From Lachnospiraceae bacterium (GTDB lineage: Bacteria > Bacillota_A > Clostridia > Lachnospirales > Lachnospiraceae), in assembly GCA_017390645.1 (NCBI GenBank), contig JAFPAZ010000261.1, positions 1-6,784 on the forward strand: a DNA stretch of 6,784 nt, written 5' to 3'. How positions within the stretch are numbered: position 1 is the stretch's first letter; each line of letters starts with the position of its first letter. The notes under the pieces are model-generated. The model was not told the origin of the DNA, ran no database searches, and saw only the letters and a program-made list of their open reading frames with translations. Shown piece by piece: positions 1 to 6,784 of the stretch. The translations under genes and the position numbers were made by a program.

Positions 1-2046
1 ATTATGCTGCATGAGCAGTGGAAATATTATCTGGGAGAAAATTGTAACATTGGTGATACGATTACTTTATCGGTAAGAGAGAATGAATTGGATGAAACAA
101 CTCAGAAGCTTGGTTGGGATAAAATTACAAAAACCTACACTCTGGCAGGGTATTATGACGCATCAGAGGATTGCTGGCTGGCGAACAGTGTAGTTTTAGT
201 AAAAGATGAAGAAAGAAATTCGGATTCCCTTTACCGGGCGTATTTTGACTCTACGGAAGAAGGTTATGAGGGAAAAGAAGACTGGGCTGTAAATATTGGA
301 TTCGATATTGGAAATAAGACAAAGGTAAATTTGATTTATCAAAATGCTGATGGTATTGAAGGTGCCTTAATTTATTTATTAATGATAATTGCAGGAATCA
401 TTATTGGGGGCTTTGCAGCCATAGTAATCCGGAATGCATTCGTGATTTCTGTAGTAGAGCGGACCAGGGATTATGGGATGCTACGTTGCGTGGGAGCTTC
501 CAAAAGGCAGATTCGAAATGTCGCTTTTTACGAAGCCATTATGCTATGGGTTACAGGAGAGGTCATCGGTCTTATTATTTCCTATCTGTTTTTATATGGG
601 GGAATCAATATAGCGAAAGAGTATTTTTATCTTTCTGAGGACTTTCGGTTGGTTCAACAGCCTGTATTGGTGATTGGAACCTGTTTGATTACCTTTGCAG
701 TTACATTATTTGGATTACTGGAACCGGCACGTCAAATCAATCAATTAAGGCCATTGGATGCATTGCGGAATCAAAAAGATGTGAAAAAGGAACGAATTCG
801 CACAGGCAGAAAAAATGGTGGTTTGGTGGGAAAAATTTTTGGTGTGGAAGGAGAATATGCCTACAAGAATTTAATACGTAACCGGAAGAAGTTTATTACC
901 ATGACAGCAAACAGTATCATCAGTATTGCGGTATTTGTAGGAGTAAATGGTACTTTTATCTATACAGAGCAGATATATAAGGCGAGTGAGATAGAATATC
1001 CGGATTATAATGCAAGAATCCTTTTTCAGGAATATGGTTCGGATTCCATAGATTCAGTGGAAGAAAACTTAAAAAACATAAGGGGTGTTAGCAATGTAGT
1101 TGTTTCCCATGCGTATTGTTACCGTATTGGTGACGGAAAAATAATAGTAAAAGAGGATGGTAGTGGAGTATATGTAGATGTTTATATTGTTGCTACGAAT
1201 GAGACTGGGGATTTTATCCCGAAAGACAGTGTGCTGGAAGGGGAACTTAAAAAACTGGATGTAGGGGAATGCTACATAATAAATGGCTGTAAAGATGAAG
1301 ATGGCATGGAGATTTTGGAACATTATGATATTGTTCCCGGGGGTAAAATAGAAGTTGCAAAAGAGAGGTATGGGAAGGAAACAGAAGAAGGAATTGTCAG
1401 CGAATTGGATATTGTGGCTGTTTTAAAGGAGCATCCGGTTCAGGCAATCCTGGATTATGAGGTGATTATGCTGATGTCTGAAGAAGGTTTTCAGGCATTG
1501 TGTCAGGAGCAGGGAATAAAGTATAAGGAAACAGGGGAAATTTATTTCAAAATAGATGGAAGCTGTGATGTAAATAAGGTGCAGGAGCTGGTGGAAGACA
1601 ATGGAATGTTATTTGATGACTATCAGTATGATGAAAGAACTTTAGTAACAAAAGTAAAAAGGATTCAGCTGACAGTGAATATCATTTTGATTTTAATAGC
1701 TCTTATCAGTTTTGCTAATTTATCTAATAGTATGGAGTCTAACCTGATTCTTCGTGAAAAGGAACGACAAATTTTGCGTGCAGTGGGTATGAGCCACAAA
1801 CAGTATGTAAAAATGATTCTATTAGAAGGAATGTTGTCCGTTCTGATAGCATTGATAATAGGAACTGCATTAGGAATCATATTCGGATATGGAATATTCC
1901 GCATTTTATATCCTTTTTGGAGGTTACAAGCTAAAAAATTGAAATTTATGGTTCCAATTTTCAGTATTGTCTTTGCCGGTGTGGGATTGACCCTGCTTAC
2001 TGTACTTTCCAGCATAAGTGGAATAAAAAAAGAAGATTGGAATTAA
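1..2046 (+). CDS. ABC transporter permease, FtsX/MacB type, 5'-truncated by window edge
   Basis: Membrane subunit of an ABC transporter; 681 codons are visible, read from base 1. The ATG at position 4 is not the real start: the frame is open to the edge, and the first residues (IML) align with residues 131-133 of the downstream paralogue, so about 130 residues (first membrane helix and start of the first extracellular domain) lie outside the window. Numbering from base 1: end of a MacB-like extracellular core (IGDTIT 17-22, TKTYTLAGYY 43-52); helices at about 121-143, 179-203 and 222-243; a cytoplasmic linker; a helix at 298-320; a second extracellular domain at about 321-554; helices at 555-575, 611-635 and 651-672. 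Both FtsX halves carry the coupling motif (ERTRDYGMLRCVGAS from 153; REKERQILRAVGMS near 583-596). Stop TAA is 20 nt before the ATPase start, so the genes are probably co-transcribed. The family moves or extracts lipids, peptides or lipoproteins by mechanotransmission; the substrate here is unknown. Confidence 0.93.
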   Translation: MMLHEQWKYYLGENCNIGDTITLSVRENELDETTQKLGWDKITKTYTLAGYYDASEDCWLANSVVLVKDEERNSDSLYRAYFDSTEEGYEGKEDWAVNIGFDIGNKTKVNLIYQNADGIEGALIYLLMIIAGIIIGGFAAIVIRNAFVISVVERTRDYGMLRCVGASKRQIRNVAFYEAIMLWVTGEVIGLIISYLFLYGGINIAKEYFYLSEDFRLVQQPVLVIGTCLITFAVTLFGLLEPARQINQLRPLDALRNQKDVKKERIRTGRKNGGLVGKIFGVEGEYAYKNLIRNRKKFITMTANSIISIAVFVGVNGTFIYTEQIYKASEIEYPDYNARILFQEYGSDSIDSVEENLKNIRGVSNVVVSHAYCYRIGDGKIIVKEDGSGVYVDVYIVATNETGDFIPKDSVLEGELKKLDVGECYIINGCKDEDGMEILEHYDIVPGGKIEVAKERYGKETEEGIVSELDIVAVLKEHPVQAILDYEVIMLMSEEGFQALCQEQGIKYKETGEIYFKIDGSCDVNKVQELVEDNGMLFDDYQYDERTLVTKVKRIQLTVNIILILIALISFANLSNSMESNLILREKERQILRAVGMSHKQYVKMILLEGMLSVLIALIIGTALGIIFGYGIFRILYPFWRLQAKKLKFMVPIFSIVFAGVGLTLLTVLSSISGIKKEDWN

Positions 2047-2049
2047 AGA

Positions 2050-2058
2050 AAGGTAGGA
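2050..2058 (+). promoter_or_regulatory. Ribosome binding site deciding the ATPase start
   Basis: The purine-rich AAGGTAGGA lies 8 nt before the ATG at 2067. The frame is also open from a TTG at 2037 inside the permease gene, but that TTG has no good site at the right distance. The protein from 2067 begins MEILKAEHLLKVYG, the usual start of this ATPase family. Confidence 0.65.
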
Positions 2059-2066
2059 ATAGAATC

Positions 2067-2753
2067 ATGGAAATATTAAAAGCAGAACATTTATTAAAAG
2101 TTTATGGTGAAAATGAAACTAAGGTAGTGGCGGTAAATGACATTAATTTAACCGTTCATAAAGGAGAATTTGTGGCTATCGTAGGTGCTTCCGGCTCAGG
2201 AAAATCTACATTGTTACATATATTGGGCGGTGTGGATGCGCCAACCAAGGGAAGGGTGTTGATTGATGGAGAAGATGTGTATTCTCTAAAAGATGAAAAA
2301 AGGTCTATTCTTCGAAGAAGGAAAGTGGGATTTATTTTTCAGGAATATAATCTGCTTCCGATTCTAACTGTAGAAGAGAATATTAAGATGCCATTGTCTC
2401 TGGATGGGAAAAAGCCGGAGGAGGCATACATCAATGAAATCATAAAGACCTTGGGATTGGAAGACCGAAGAACTCACCTGCCGAACCAGTTATCCGGAGG
2501 ACAGCAGCAAAGAGTTGCCATTGGACGGGCCTTAGCCAACCGCCCATCTATTATTTTTGCAGATGAGCCTACAGGAAATCTGGATAAGAAAAACGGATAT
2601 GAAGTATTGGGATTATTAAAAAAATCCCTTGAAAAGTTTTCACAGACATTGGTATTAATTACCCATGACATAGAAATTGCAAACATGGCAGACCGCATCA
2701 TCCGGATTGAAGATGGAAAGATTATTCAGGATGAGGTGAGAGTACATGATTAA
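2067..2753 (+). CDS. ABC transporter ATP-binding protein, MacB/LolD/BceA-like
   Basis: Cytoplasmic nucleotide-binding subunit that hydrolyses ATP to drive the adjacent FtsX-type permeases. It has 228 residues, the normal size for this subfamily. All motifs are present: Walker A GASGSGKST (40-48), Q-loop Q92 in FIFQEYNLLP, signature LSGGQ (142-146) followed by QQRVAIGRALA, Walker B IIFADE (162-167) with catalytic E167, D-loop GNLD (170-173) and H-loop H200 in ITHD. The Q-loop context (FQEYNLLPILTVEEN) and the signature LSGGQQQRV are typical of MacB/LolD/BceA/FtsE-like subunits. ATG 2067 is preferred over the in-frame TTG 2037, which would overlap the permease by 10 nt and add ten residues foreign to the family. 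It lies between two paralogous permeases, 20 nt after one and overlapping the other by 8 nt, so one ATPase may serve both. No missing residues or frame problems are seen. The subfamily assignment is secure; the substrate is not. Confidence 0.96.
   Translation: MEILKAEHLLKVYGENETKVVAVNDINLTVHKGEFVAIVGASGSGKSTLLHILGGVDAPTKGRVLIDGEDVYSLKDEKRSILRRRKVGFIFQEYNLLPILTVEENIKMPLSLDGKKPEEAYINEIIKTLGLEDRRTHLPNQLSGGQQQRVAIGRALANRPSIIFADEPTGNLDKKNGYEVLGLLKKSLEKFSQTLVLITHDIEIANMADRIIRIEDGKIIQDEVRVHD
2733..2740 (+). promoter_or_regulatory. Ribosome binding site of the second permease, inside the ATPase gene
   Basis: GAGGTGAG lies in the last codons of the ATPase gene, with about 7 nt between its GAGGTG core and the ATG at 2746. 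The permease start overlaps the ATPase stop (TAA 2751-2753) by 8 nt. This arrangement suggests translational coupling, which would keep ATPase and permease amounts matched. Confidence 0.75.
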
Positions 2754-5211
2754 TGAGAGAAAACTGGCATGGAAGTATTTGTGTAAGAAAAAAAGCCGTA
2801 GTCTTGCTACCTTATTTGCCATTTCTTTAGCGGTATTTATCATTTTTTTGAGTGAAAATCTGATTATGGGTGCTTTTTATACAAGCAAGAACACAGATTT
2901 AAAGCGAGTCGGCAATCATATTGCATACTTAGAGGGCATGAACATAGAGCAGATAGCAGAGTTAGAAATGGACGGAGCCGTAGTCTGTGCTTTGGAAAAC
3001 AGTATATATTTTGATGGTAAAATAGGAACAGACGCTATTAAAGGCTACTTTGAATTTTATTATTTTGAGGATTTTTCTAAATTCCCTTTTTATTATGAGA
3101 TAACGGAAGGAAAAACTCCGGAGCAGCCTGGAGAAATCATGTTAAATGAGGAGTGGAAATATTATCTGGGGGAAGATTTTGAAATCGGTGATAGTATTAC
3201 GGTGCAGTTAACTGCCAGGGAACTTGGAATAGAGAATGATCAGCAGAATATGGAAGAGGAAGAAGAGGTTTTTACCAAAACCTATACTTTGGCCGGTTAC
3301 TATCGGTGTCCTGATTATTCCTGGCTGGGTGGATGGGAAGAAAGAGTTGTTTTAGTAAAGGATGACCCAAGAAATAGTGAAAATACTTACCGGGTTTATA
3401 TTACTTCGGAAGAAGAAGGAATTGAAGATTTGGAATCCCTGGAAGGGTTTGAGGAGAAAGAAGATTGGGCGAGAAGTCTTGGAGATACCTATGGTGCGGA
3501 AGTAGAAGTGAACCCGTTATTTGAAAAGTCCCAGAGTGAAGACGCGTACCTGGTCTATTGCCTGGTTTTGATTTTCGCTGCTTTTATAGGAGGCTTTGCG
3601 GCGATTGTAATCCGAAATTCTTTTGTGATTTCTATCGTAGAACGAACCAGAGATTATGGGATGCTTCGTTGTATCGGAGCTTCTAAGAGACAGATTAGGA
3701 AAATTGCTTTTTATGAGGCTCTTATACTTGGGGTAGCAGGGGAAGTAATTGGAATCCTGTTTTCTTATTTGTTTTTGTATCTTGGCATCGGAATAGGAAA
3801 ACGATATCTTTCCTTTTTAGAGGAATTTCAATTGGTACATCGTCCACTCCTGATGATAGCAACTTGCCTGATTATTTTGGCTATTGTGCTAGTTGCCTTA
3901 TTAGAACCAACTCGTCAAATCAATGCATTAAATCCTTTAAATGCACTACGAAACCAAAAGGATGTTAAAAAAGAACGGTTTCGTGCCGGAAGGAAAATGG
4001 GCTGGCTCATAGAAAAAATATTTGGAGTGGAAGGTGCGTATGCTTACAAGAATTTAAGCAGAAATCATAAGAAATTTATTACCACCACAGCAAGCTGTGT
4101 GGTTGGGGTTACGTTTTTTATTGGAATCAATGCAGCATCTAGCAACGTTGTGCAGCTTGTGGAAGAAACGATGATAGCAAGTCCTGGTTATAATACGGTT
4201 CTTTATGTTCATCCTCGGGAAATGGATTTGGAGGATTCCATAGAAAAGGAATTGGAAAGCATAAAAGGAGTGAGTGATGTTGTCTTTTGTTATGAATATG
4301 GCTTTATGATAGATAATGAAAGTTTAAAAAGGAAAGATACTGGAAGAGGGATACGAGTAATAACAGTTGTAGCTTTAGATGAGGAAAAATATCCTATTGA
4401 AAAAAATAGTGTGGAAAAAGGCAGTGTAGGAGGCCTGAAGCCGGGAGAATGTTATGTTATTAATTGGGAATGCGATAATATGACAGGAGAGAGAATAGAA
4501 ATTTCGGATGTATCCATTGGTGATAAGATTGAACTTCATGAATTTGCTTTAGAAGAGGACGAGTCAGTGGAAAAACCTATTAGCGAGTTTGAAGTGAAGG
4601 CTGTTTTAAAGGAACAACCTTTTGAGTATGCATATAGTTCGTCTCCTACCATTGTAGTGTCTAAAGAAGGATTTCAGGCATTGTGCGAAGAACAGGATAT
4701 GTGTTTTGACGAATATGGAGAAATTCATTTAAAAATGGACGAGGATTGCGATACCTCCAAGGTACATGAATTAGCATTAAAATATGGAATGCTGTTTTAT
4801 GATTCAATGGAAGATATGAGAGCGGAAGTGGAAACAGGAAAAATGATACAATTGGTTGCGAATGCGCTTCTCATTTTAGTGGCACTGGTTTGTTCTGCGA
4901 ATTTATTTAACAGCATGGAATCCAATCATATTCTCCGGGAAAATGAAAGAAAAATCATGCGTACCGTTGGAATGAGTTTAAGACAGTACCGAAAGATGAT
5001 ATTACTGGAAGGTATGTTGTCTGTTATGATAGCCCTTATTTTAGGAACAGCTCTTGGACTTGGGTTCGGATATGGAATATATAGCCTTATGGTACTGTCA
5101 GAGACAAAACTGAAATTTACAGTACCGGTAGGAAGTATTGTTTTGGCTGGGGTTGGATTGATGTTACTTACCATGCTTTCTAGTCTGGGAGGAATGAAAA
5201 AAGAAGCATAG
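2746..5211 (+). CDS. ABC transporter permease, FtsX/MacB type, two FtsX domains, complete
   Basis: Membrane subunit of 821 residues. Predicted layout: cytoplasmic N-terminus with a short coupling segment (AWKYL 8-12); helix 1 at 19-41; extracellular domain 1 at about 45-265 with MacB-core-like motifs (PGEIMLNEEW from 128, EIGDSITV 146-153, TKTYTLAGYY 177-186); helices at 267-289, 322-349 and 367-388; a basic cytoplasmic linker with a second coupling segment (AYKNL 433-437); helix 5 at 444-466; extracellular domain 2 at about 467-700 (PGECYVIN 566-573, SIGDKIEL 590-597); helices at 701-722, 757-785 and 793-815. Each half carries the FtsX coupling motif (VERTRDYGMLRCIGAS from 298; RENERKIMRTVGMS in the second half), so the protein is an internal tandem of two helix + domain + three-helix units. 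It is a paralogue of the permease at 1-2046: 39 of 44 residues match around the first coupling motif, but the extracellular parts differ more, including an acidic run (E170-E174) with no counterpart. It probably pairs with that permease or with itself. There is no signal peptide beyond helix 1. The substrate is unknown. Confidence 0.95.
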   Translation: MINERKLAWKYLCKKKSRSLATLFAISLAVFIIFLSENLIMGAFYTSKNTDLKRVGNHIAYLEGMNIEQIAELEMDGAVVCALENSIYFDGKIGTDAIKGYFEFYYFEDFSKFPFYYEITEGKTPEQPGEIMLNEEWKYYLGEDFEIGDSITVQLTARELGIENDQQNMEEEEEVFTKTYTLAGYYRCPDYSWLGGWEERVVLVKDDPRNSENTYRVYITSEEEGIEDLESLEGFEEKEDWARSLGDTYGAEVEVNPLFEKSQSEDAYLVYCLVLIFAAFIGGFAAIVIRNSFVISIVERTRDYGMLRCIGASKRQIRKIAFYEALILGVAGEVIGILFSYLFLYLGIGIGKRYLSFLEEFQLVHRPLLMIATCLIILAIVLVALLEPTRQINALNPLNALRNQKDVKKERFRAGRKMGWLIEKIFGVEGAYAYKNLSRNHKKFITTTASCVVGVTFFIGINAASSNVVQLVEETMIASPGYNTVLYVHPREMDLEDSIEKELESIKGVSDVVFCYEYGFMIDNESLKRKDTGRGIRVITVVALDEEKYPIEKNSVEKGSVGGLKPGECYVINWECDNMTGERIEISDVSIGDKIELHEFALEEDESVEKPISEFEVKAVLKEQPFEYAYSSSPTIVVSKEGFQALCEEQDMCFDEYGEIHLKMDEDCDTSKVHELALKYGMLFYDSMEDMRAEVETGKMIQLVANALLILVALVCSANLFNSMESNHILRENERKIMRTVGMSLRQYRKMILLEGMLSVMIALILGTALGLGFGYGIYSLMVLSETKLKFTVPVGSIVLAGVGLMLLTMLSSLGGMKKEA

Positions 5212-5318
5212 AGGGGTCAATCCCCAATTTAAATGGAATTGATGTATTTCAATATTTTCCTTGCTGAAAATGGTTATAGTATAGGTATACTTTTTAAAGA
5301 ACTTAAAAGAGTTTGATG

Positions 5319-5352
5319 AGTGGTCGCAATAAAAAGGATTGCGGCCACTTTT
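5319..5352 (+). terminator. Rho-independent terminator of the ABC operon
   Basis: A 12-bp stem pairs 5319-5330 (AGTGGTCGCAAT) with 5338-5349 (ATTGCGGCCACT). It has one G-U wobble (5324/5344) and a 7-nt loop AAAAAGG, and is followed by a short T run (5349-5352) and then a T-rich stretch. It sits 107 nt after the second permease stop. The T run is short, so efficiency may be moderate. It separates the ABC operon from the downstream AAA gene. Confidence 0.85.
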
Positions 5353-5358
5353 GTAATT

Positions 5359-5416
5359 TGTTCTAAATCTTTAACATAAATGATTATTTTTGGGAAAAAA
5401 ATTTTTATGTTCTAAA
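5359..5416 (+). repeat. Pair of 9-bp direct repeats upstream of the AAA-gene promoter
   Basis: TGTTCTAAA occurs at 5359-5367 and again at 5408-5416, 49 bp start to start. The second copy ends 7 bp before the proposed -35 element. They could be regulator sites, but nine bases repeated in A/T-rich DNA can also arise by chance. No known operator is recognised. Confidence 0.35.
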
Positions 5417-5423
5417 GCATTCA

Positions 5424-5453
5424 TTGTATTTCGGAATGATAATGTGTTATACT
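5424..5453 (+). promoter_or_regulatory. Extended -10 sigma-A-type promoter of the AAA gene
   Basis: The -10 element TATACT (5448-5453) is preceded by TG at 5445-5446, giving TGTTATACT, an extended -10. A weak -35 TTGTAT lies at 5424-5429 with an 18-bp spacer. Just upstream, A and T tracts at about 5388-5406 could act as an UP-like element. Transcription would start near 5460, giving a leader of about 40 nt before the ATG at 5499. It lies after the terminator, so the AAA gene appears to be its own unit. Confidence 0.6.
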
Positions 5454-5486
5454 TAACTATATACAGTGATGTTGGATGAATAAATG

Positions 5487-5492
5487 AGGAGG
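5487..5492 (+). promoter_or_regulatory. Ribosome binding site (AGGAGG) of the AAA gene
   Basis: A perfect AGGAGG sits 6 nt before ATG 5499. The frame is also open from an ATG at 5484, which would place the AGGAGG inside the coding region and leave that start without a good site, so 5499 is chosen. A TAA at 5481-5483 closes the frame upstream. Confidence 0.85.
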
Positions 5493-5498
5493 AAAAGC

Positions 5499-6784
5499 AT
5501 GGGCGTATATTTGAATCCTGGAAATAATGGTTTTAAACAGGCAATTAATTCAAAAATTTATGTAGATAAAACTGCATTGATTCAATATACAAATGAGTCA
5601 ATTGATACAATGCAAAGATTTATTTGCATCAGCAGACCAAGAAGATTTGGAAAATCAATGACTGCTAATATGCTGGCTGCTTATTATGGGAAGGGTTATG
5701 ACTCTTCGGAGATATTTGACAAATATAAAATTGCAGAGAATACAACGTATCGGAAACATTTGAATCAATATAATGTGATATTTTTAAATGTTCAAAATGC
5801 ATTTAGTCGTGCAGATACCATAGAGGAAATGCTGAGATATATTCAAAGGGAAATATTAATAGAGCTTAGGGAGAAGTACGAGGGGCTGATTCCGGAAAAC
5901 GAAGTCATACTAAGTGCAGCACTTGAAAAACTGTACAGTAATTTGAATGAAGGCTTTATCTTTATTATTGATGAATGGGATTGTGTTTTTAGAAATAAGC
6001 AGATAAGCAGCGAAGAGCAGACGAAGTACCTGGACTTTTTAAGAGATTTACTAAAGGATAAAGTTTATGTTTCCCTTGCTTATATGACAGGTATCCTTCC
6101 AATAAAAAAATATGGAACCCATTCTGCCTTGAATATGTTTGGGGAATATTCCATGACTTCGCCCAAAATCTTTGCGGAATATATTGGTTTTACAGAGGAT
6201 GAAGTAAAAGTGCTATGTTCCCGATATCAGATGGATTTTGAAACGATGAAAAGCTGGTATGATGGATATAGTTTTCCTAAGGCATCTCACATATATAATC
6301 CCAAGTCAGTGGTGGATGCATTGTTATCAGAAGAATTTACAAATTATTGGACACAGACAGAAACCTATGAGGCTTTGAGGGAATATATTGACACAGATTA
6401 TGATGGTTTGAAGGAATCAATCATACAAATGCTTGCAGGAAACAGGTGCAGGGTAAACACAAGAACGTTTCAAAATGATATGACTACATTTCGAAATAAA
6501 GATGATATATTAACATTGTTAATCCATCTTGGATATCTGGCATATGACAGTGAAACAGCCAGTGTATATATTCCTAACGCAGAAATATGGGAAGAGTTTA
6601 AAAATGCAGTGGAAGGTTCCGGTTGGAGCGAGGTTATAACATTATTAAAGAATTCAGAACAATTGCTTTTGGCAACGTGGAATGGGGATGCAGAAAAAGT
6701 AGCCGGAATGATAGATAGAGTTCATAGTGAGAATACTTCCATTTTAACTTACAACGATGAAAATTCATTAAGTTGTGTCATTTC
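5499..6784 (+). CDS. AAA-ATPase-like protein of the PD-(D/E)XK (DUF1703-type) family, 3'-truncated by window edge
   Basis: 428 complete codons are visible with no stop before the edge. The N-terminal domain is the AAA-ATPase_like type: YVDKT (21-25), Walker A SRPRRFGKS (45-53), Walker B FIFIIDEWD (153-161, acidic D158/E159), a later conserved segment YMTGILPIKKYG (195-206), then WYDGYSF (253-259) and IYNPKSVVDAL soon after, all hallmarks of the family. Full-length members are usually somewhat over 500 residues and end in a PD-(D/E)XK nuclease-like domain. The last visible residues (ATWNGDAEKV onward, about 393-428) look like the lead-in to that domain, so its catalytic E/D/K residues fall outside the window and are not verified. 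The protein appears soluble, with no signal peptide or membrane helix. Such genes are common and often multicopy in gut Clostridia and Bacteroidetes; their biological role is not established, and defence or mobile-element roles are only conjecture. It has its own promoter, and the neighbouring transporter gives no clue to function. Confidence 0.9.
   Translation, partial: MGVYLNPGNNGFKQAINSKIYVDKTALIQYTNESIDTMQRFICISRPRRFGKSMTANMLAAYYGKGYDSSEIFDKYKIAENTTYRKHLNQYNVIFLNVQNAFSRADTIEEMLRYIQREILIELREKYEGLIPENEVILSAALEKLYSNLNEGFIFIIDEWDCVFRNKQISSEEQTKYLDFLRDLLKDKVYVSLAYMTGILPIKKYGTHSALNMFGEYSMTSPKIFAEYIGFTEDEVKVLCSRYQMDFETMKSWYDGYSFPKASHIYNPKSVVDALLSEEFTNYWTQTETYEALREYIDTDYDGLKESIIQMLAGNRCRVNTRTFQNDMTTFRNKDDILTLLIHLGYLAYDSETASVYIPNAEIWEEFKNAVEGSGWSEVITLLKNSEQLLLATWNGDAEKVAGMIDRVHSENTSILTYNDENSLSCVI

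Noticed and set aside
1069..1323. Minus-strand ORF of 84 codons inside the first permease
   Set aside because: It lies wholly inside a well-supported gene on the other strand, has no ribosome binding site I can see, and its composition is that of an antisense shadow.
1665..2015. Minus-strand ORF of 116 codons, with a similar one at 4926-5174
   Set aside because: Both lie opposite the same conserved 3' part of the two paralogous permeases, and their sequences resemble each other only because the sense genes do.
2037..2066. TTG start for the ATPase ten codons upstream
   Set aside because: It adds residues (LELKKGRNRI-like) foreign to the family, overlaps the permease gene, and has no well-placed ribosome binding site; ATG 2067 has one.
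2474..2843. Two overlapping minus-strand ORFs (2474-2701 and 2655-2843)
   Set aside because: They are antisense to the ATPase Walker B region and the second permease start, with no family features and no start signals.
5213..5225. Short inverted repeat GGGG-TCAAT-CCCC right after the second permease stop
   Set aside because: It has only four base pairs and no T run; the strong hairpin at 5319-5352 is a much better terminator.
5261..5291. Possible promoter TTGCTG ... TATACT between the permease stop and the terminator
   Set aside because: The spacer is 19 bp, and a transcript from it would run straight into the terminator with no gene between.
5233..5316. Small + strand ORF of 27 codons (starts MELMYFNIF) after the second permease
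   Set aside because: The only purine-rich stretch upstream (AGGGG at about 5212-5216) is some 16 nt away, no family is recognised, and the ORF ends just before the terminator. Chance is the simpler explanation.
1..6784. Search for RNA genes, CRISPR arrays, insertion sequences and riboswitches
   Set aside because: No regularly spaced repeats, terminal inverted repeats, tRNA-like cloverleaf or recognisable riboswitch core was seen by eye. The coding regions fill all but 287 nt of intergenic space plus a 20-nt gap.

Overview
The window looks like chromosome of a low-GC Firmicute, most likely a gut-type Clostridia/Lachnospiraceae member. This is judged from the A/T-rich codon use, strong AGGAGG-type ribosome binding sites, tight same-strand gene packing, and the kinds of protein present. 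The genus cannot be fixed from the sequence alone. All four genes lie on the + strand.

Positions 1-5211 hold an ABC transporter operon in the order permease - ATPase - permease. The first permease (1-2046) is cut by the left edge. By alignment with its paralogue it lacks about 130 N-terminal residues. The ATPase (2067-2753) is a complete 228-residue MacB/LolD-type subunit with every nucleotide-binding motif intact. The second permease (2746-5211) is a complete 821-residue protein of the two-FtsX-domain type with eight predicted membrane helices, and its start overlaps the ATPase end by 8 nt. The two permeases are clear paralogues: near-identical in the membrane and cytoplasmic coupling segments, more diverged in their large extracellular domains. 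The machine is probably a mechanotransmission (type VII, MacB/FtsX-like) ABC system. Its substrate cannot be read from the sequence, and no two-component system is visible beside it.

Positions 5212-5498 form a 287-nt intergenic region. It holds a good intrinsic terminator for the ABC operon (5319-5352), a 9-bp direct repeat, an A/T-tract region and an extended -10 promoter for the next gene.

Positions 5499-6784 hold the first 428 codons of an AAA-ATPase-like protein of the AAA-ATPase_like + PD-(D/E)XK family (DUF1703-type). It has an RPRRFGKS Walker A and an IIDEWD Walker B. The window ends at about the point where the nuclease-like C-terminal domain should begin, so its catalytic residues cannot be checked here. 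It is a separate transcription unit with no evident functional link to the transporter.

I see no RNA gene, insertion sequence, CRISPR array or origin. Nothing here amounts to a demonstrable new system. The points most worth a second look are the duplicated-permease architecture around one ATPase and the independently controlled AAA/PD-(D/E)XK gene.
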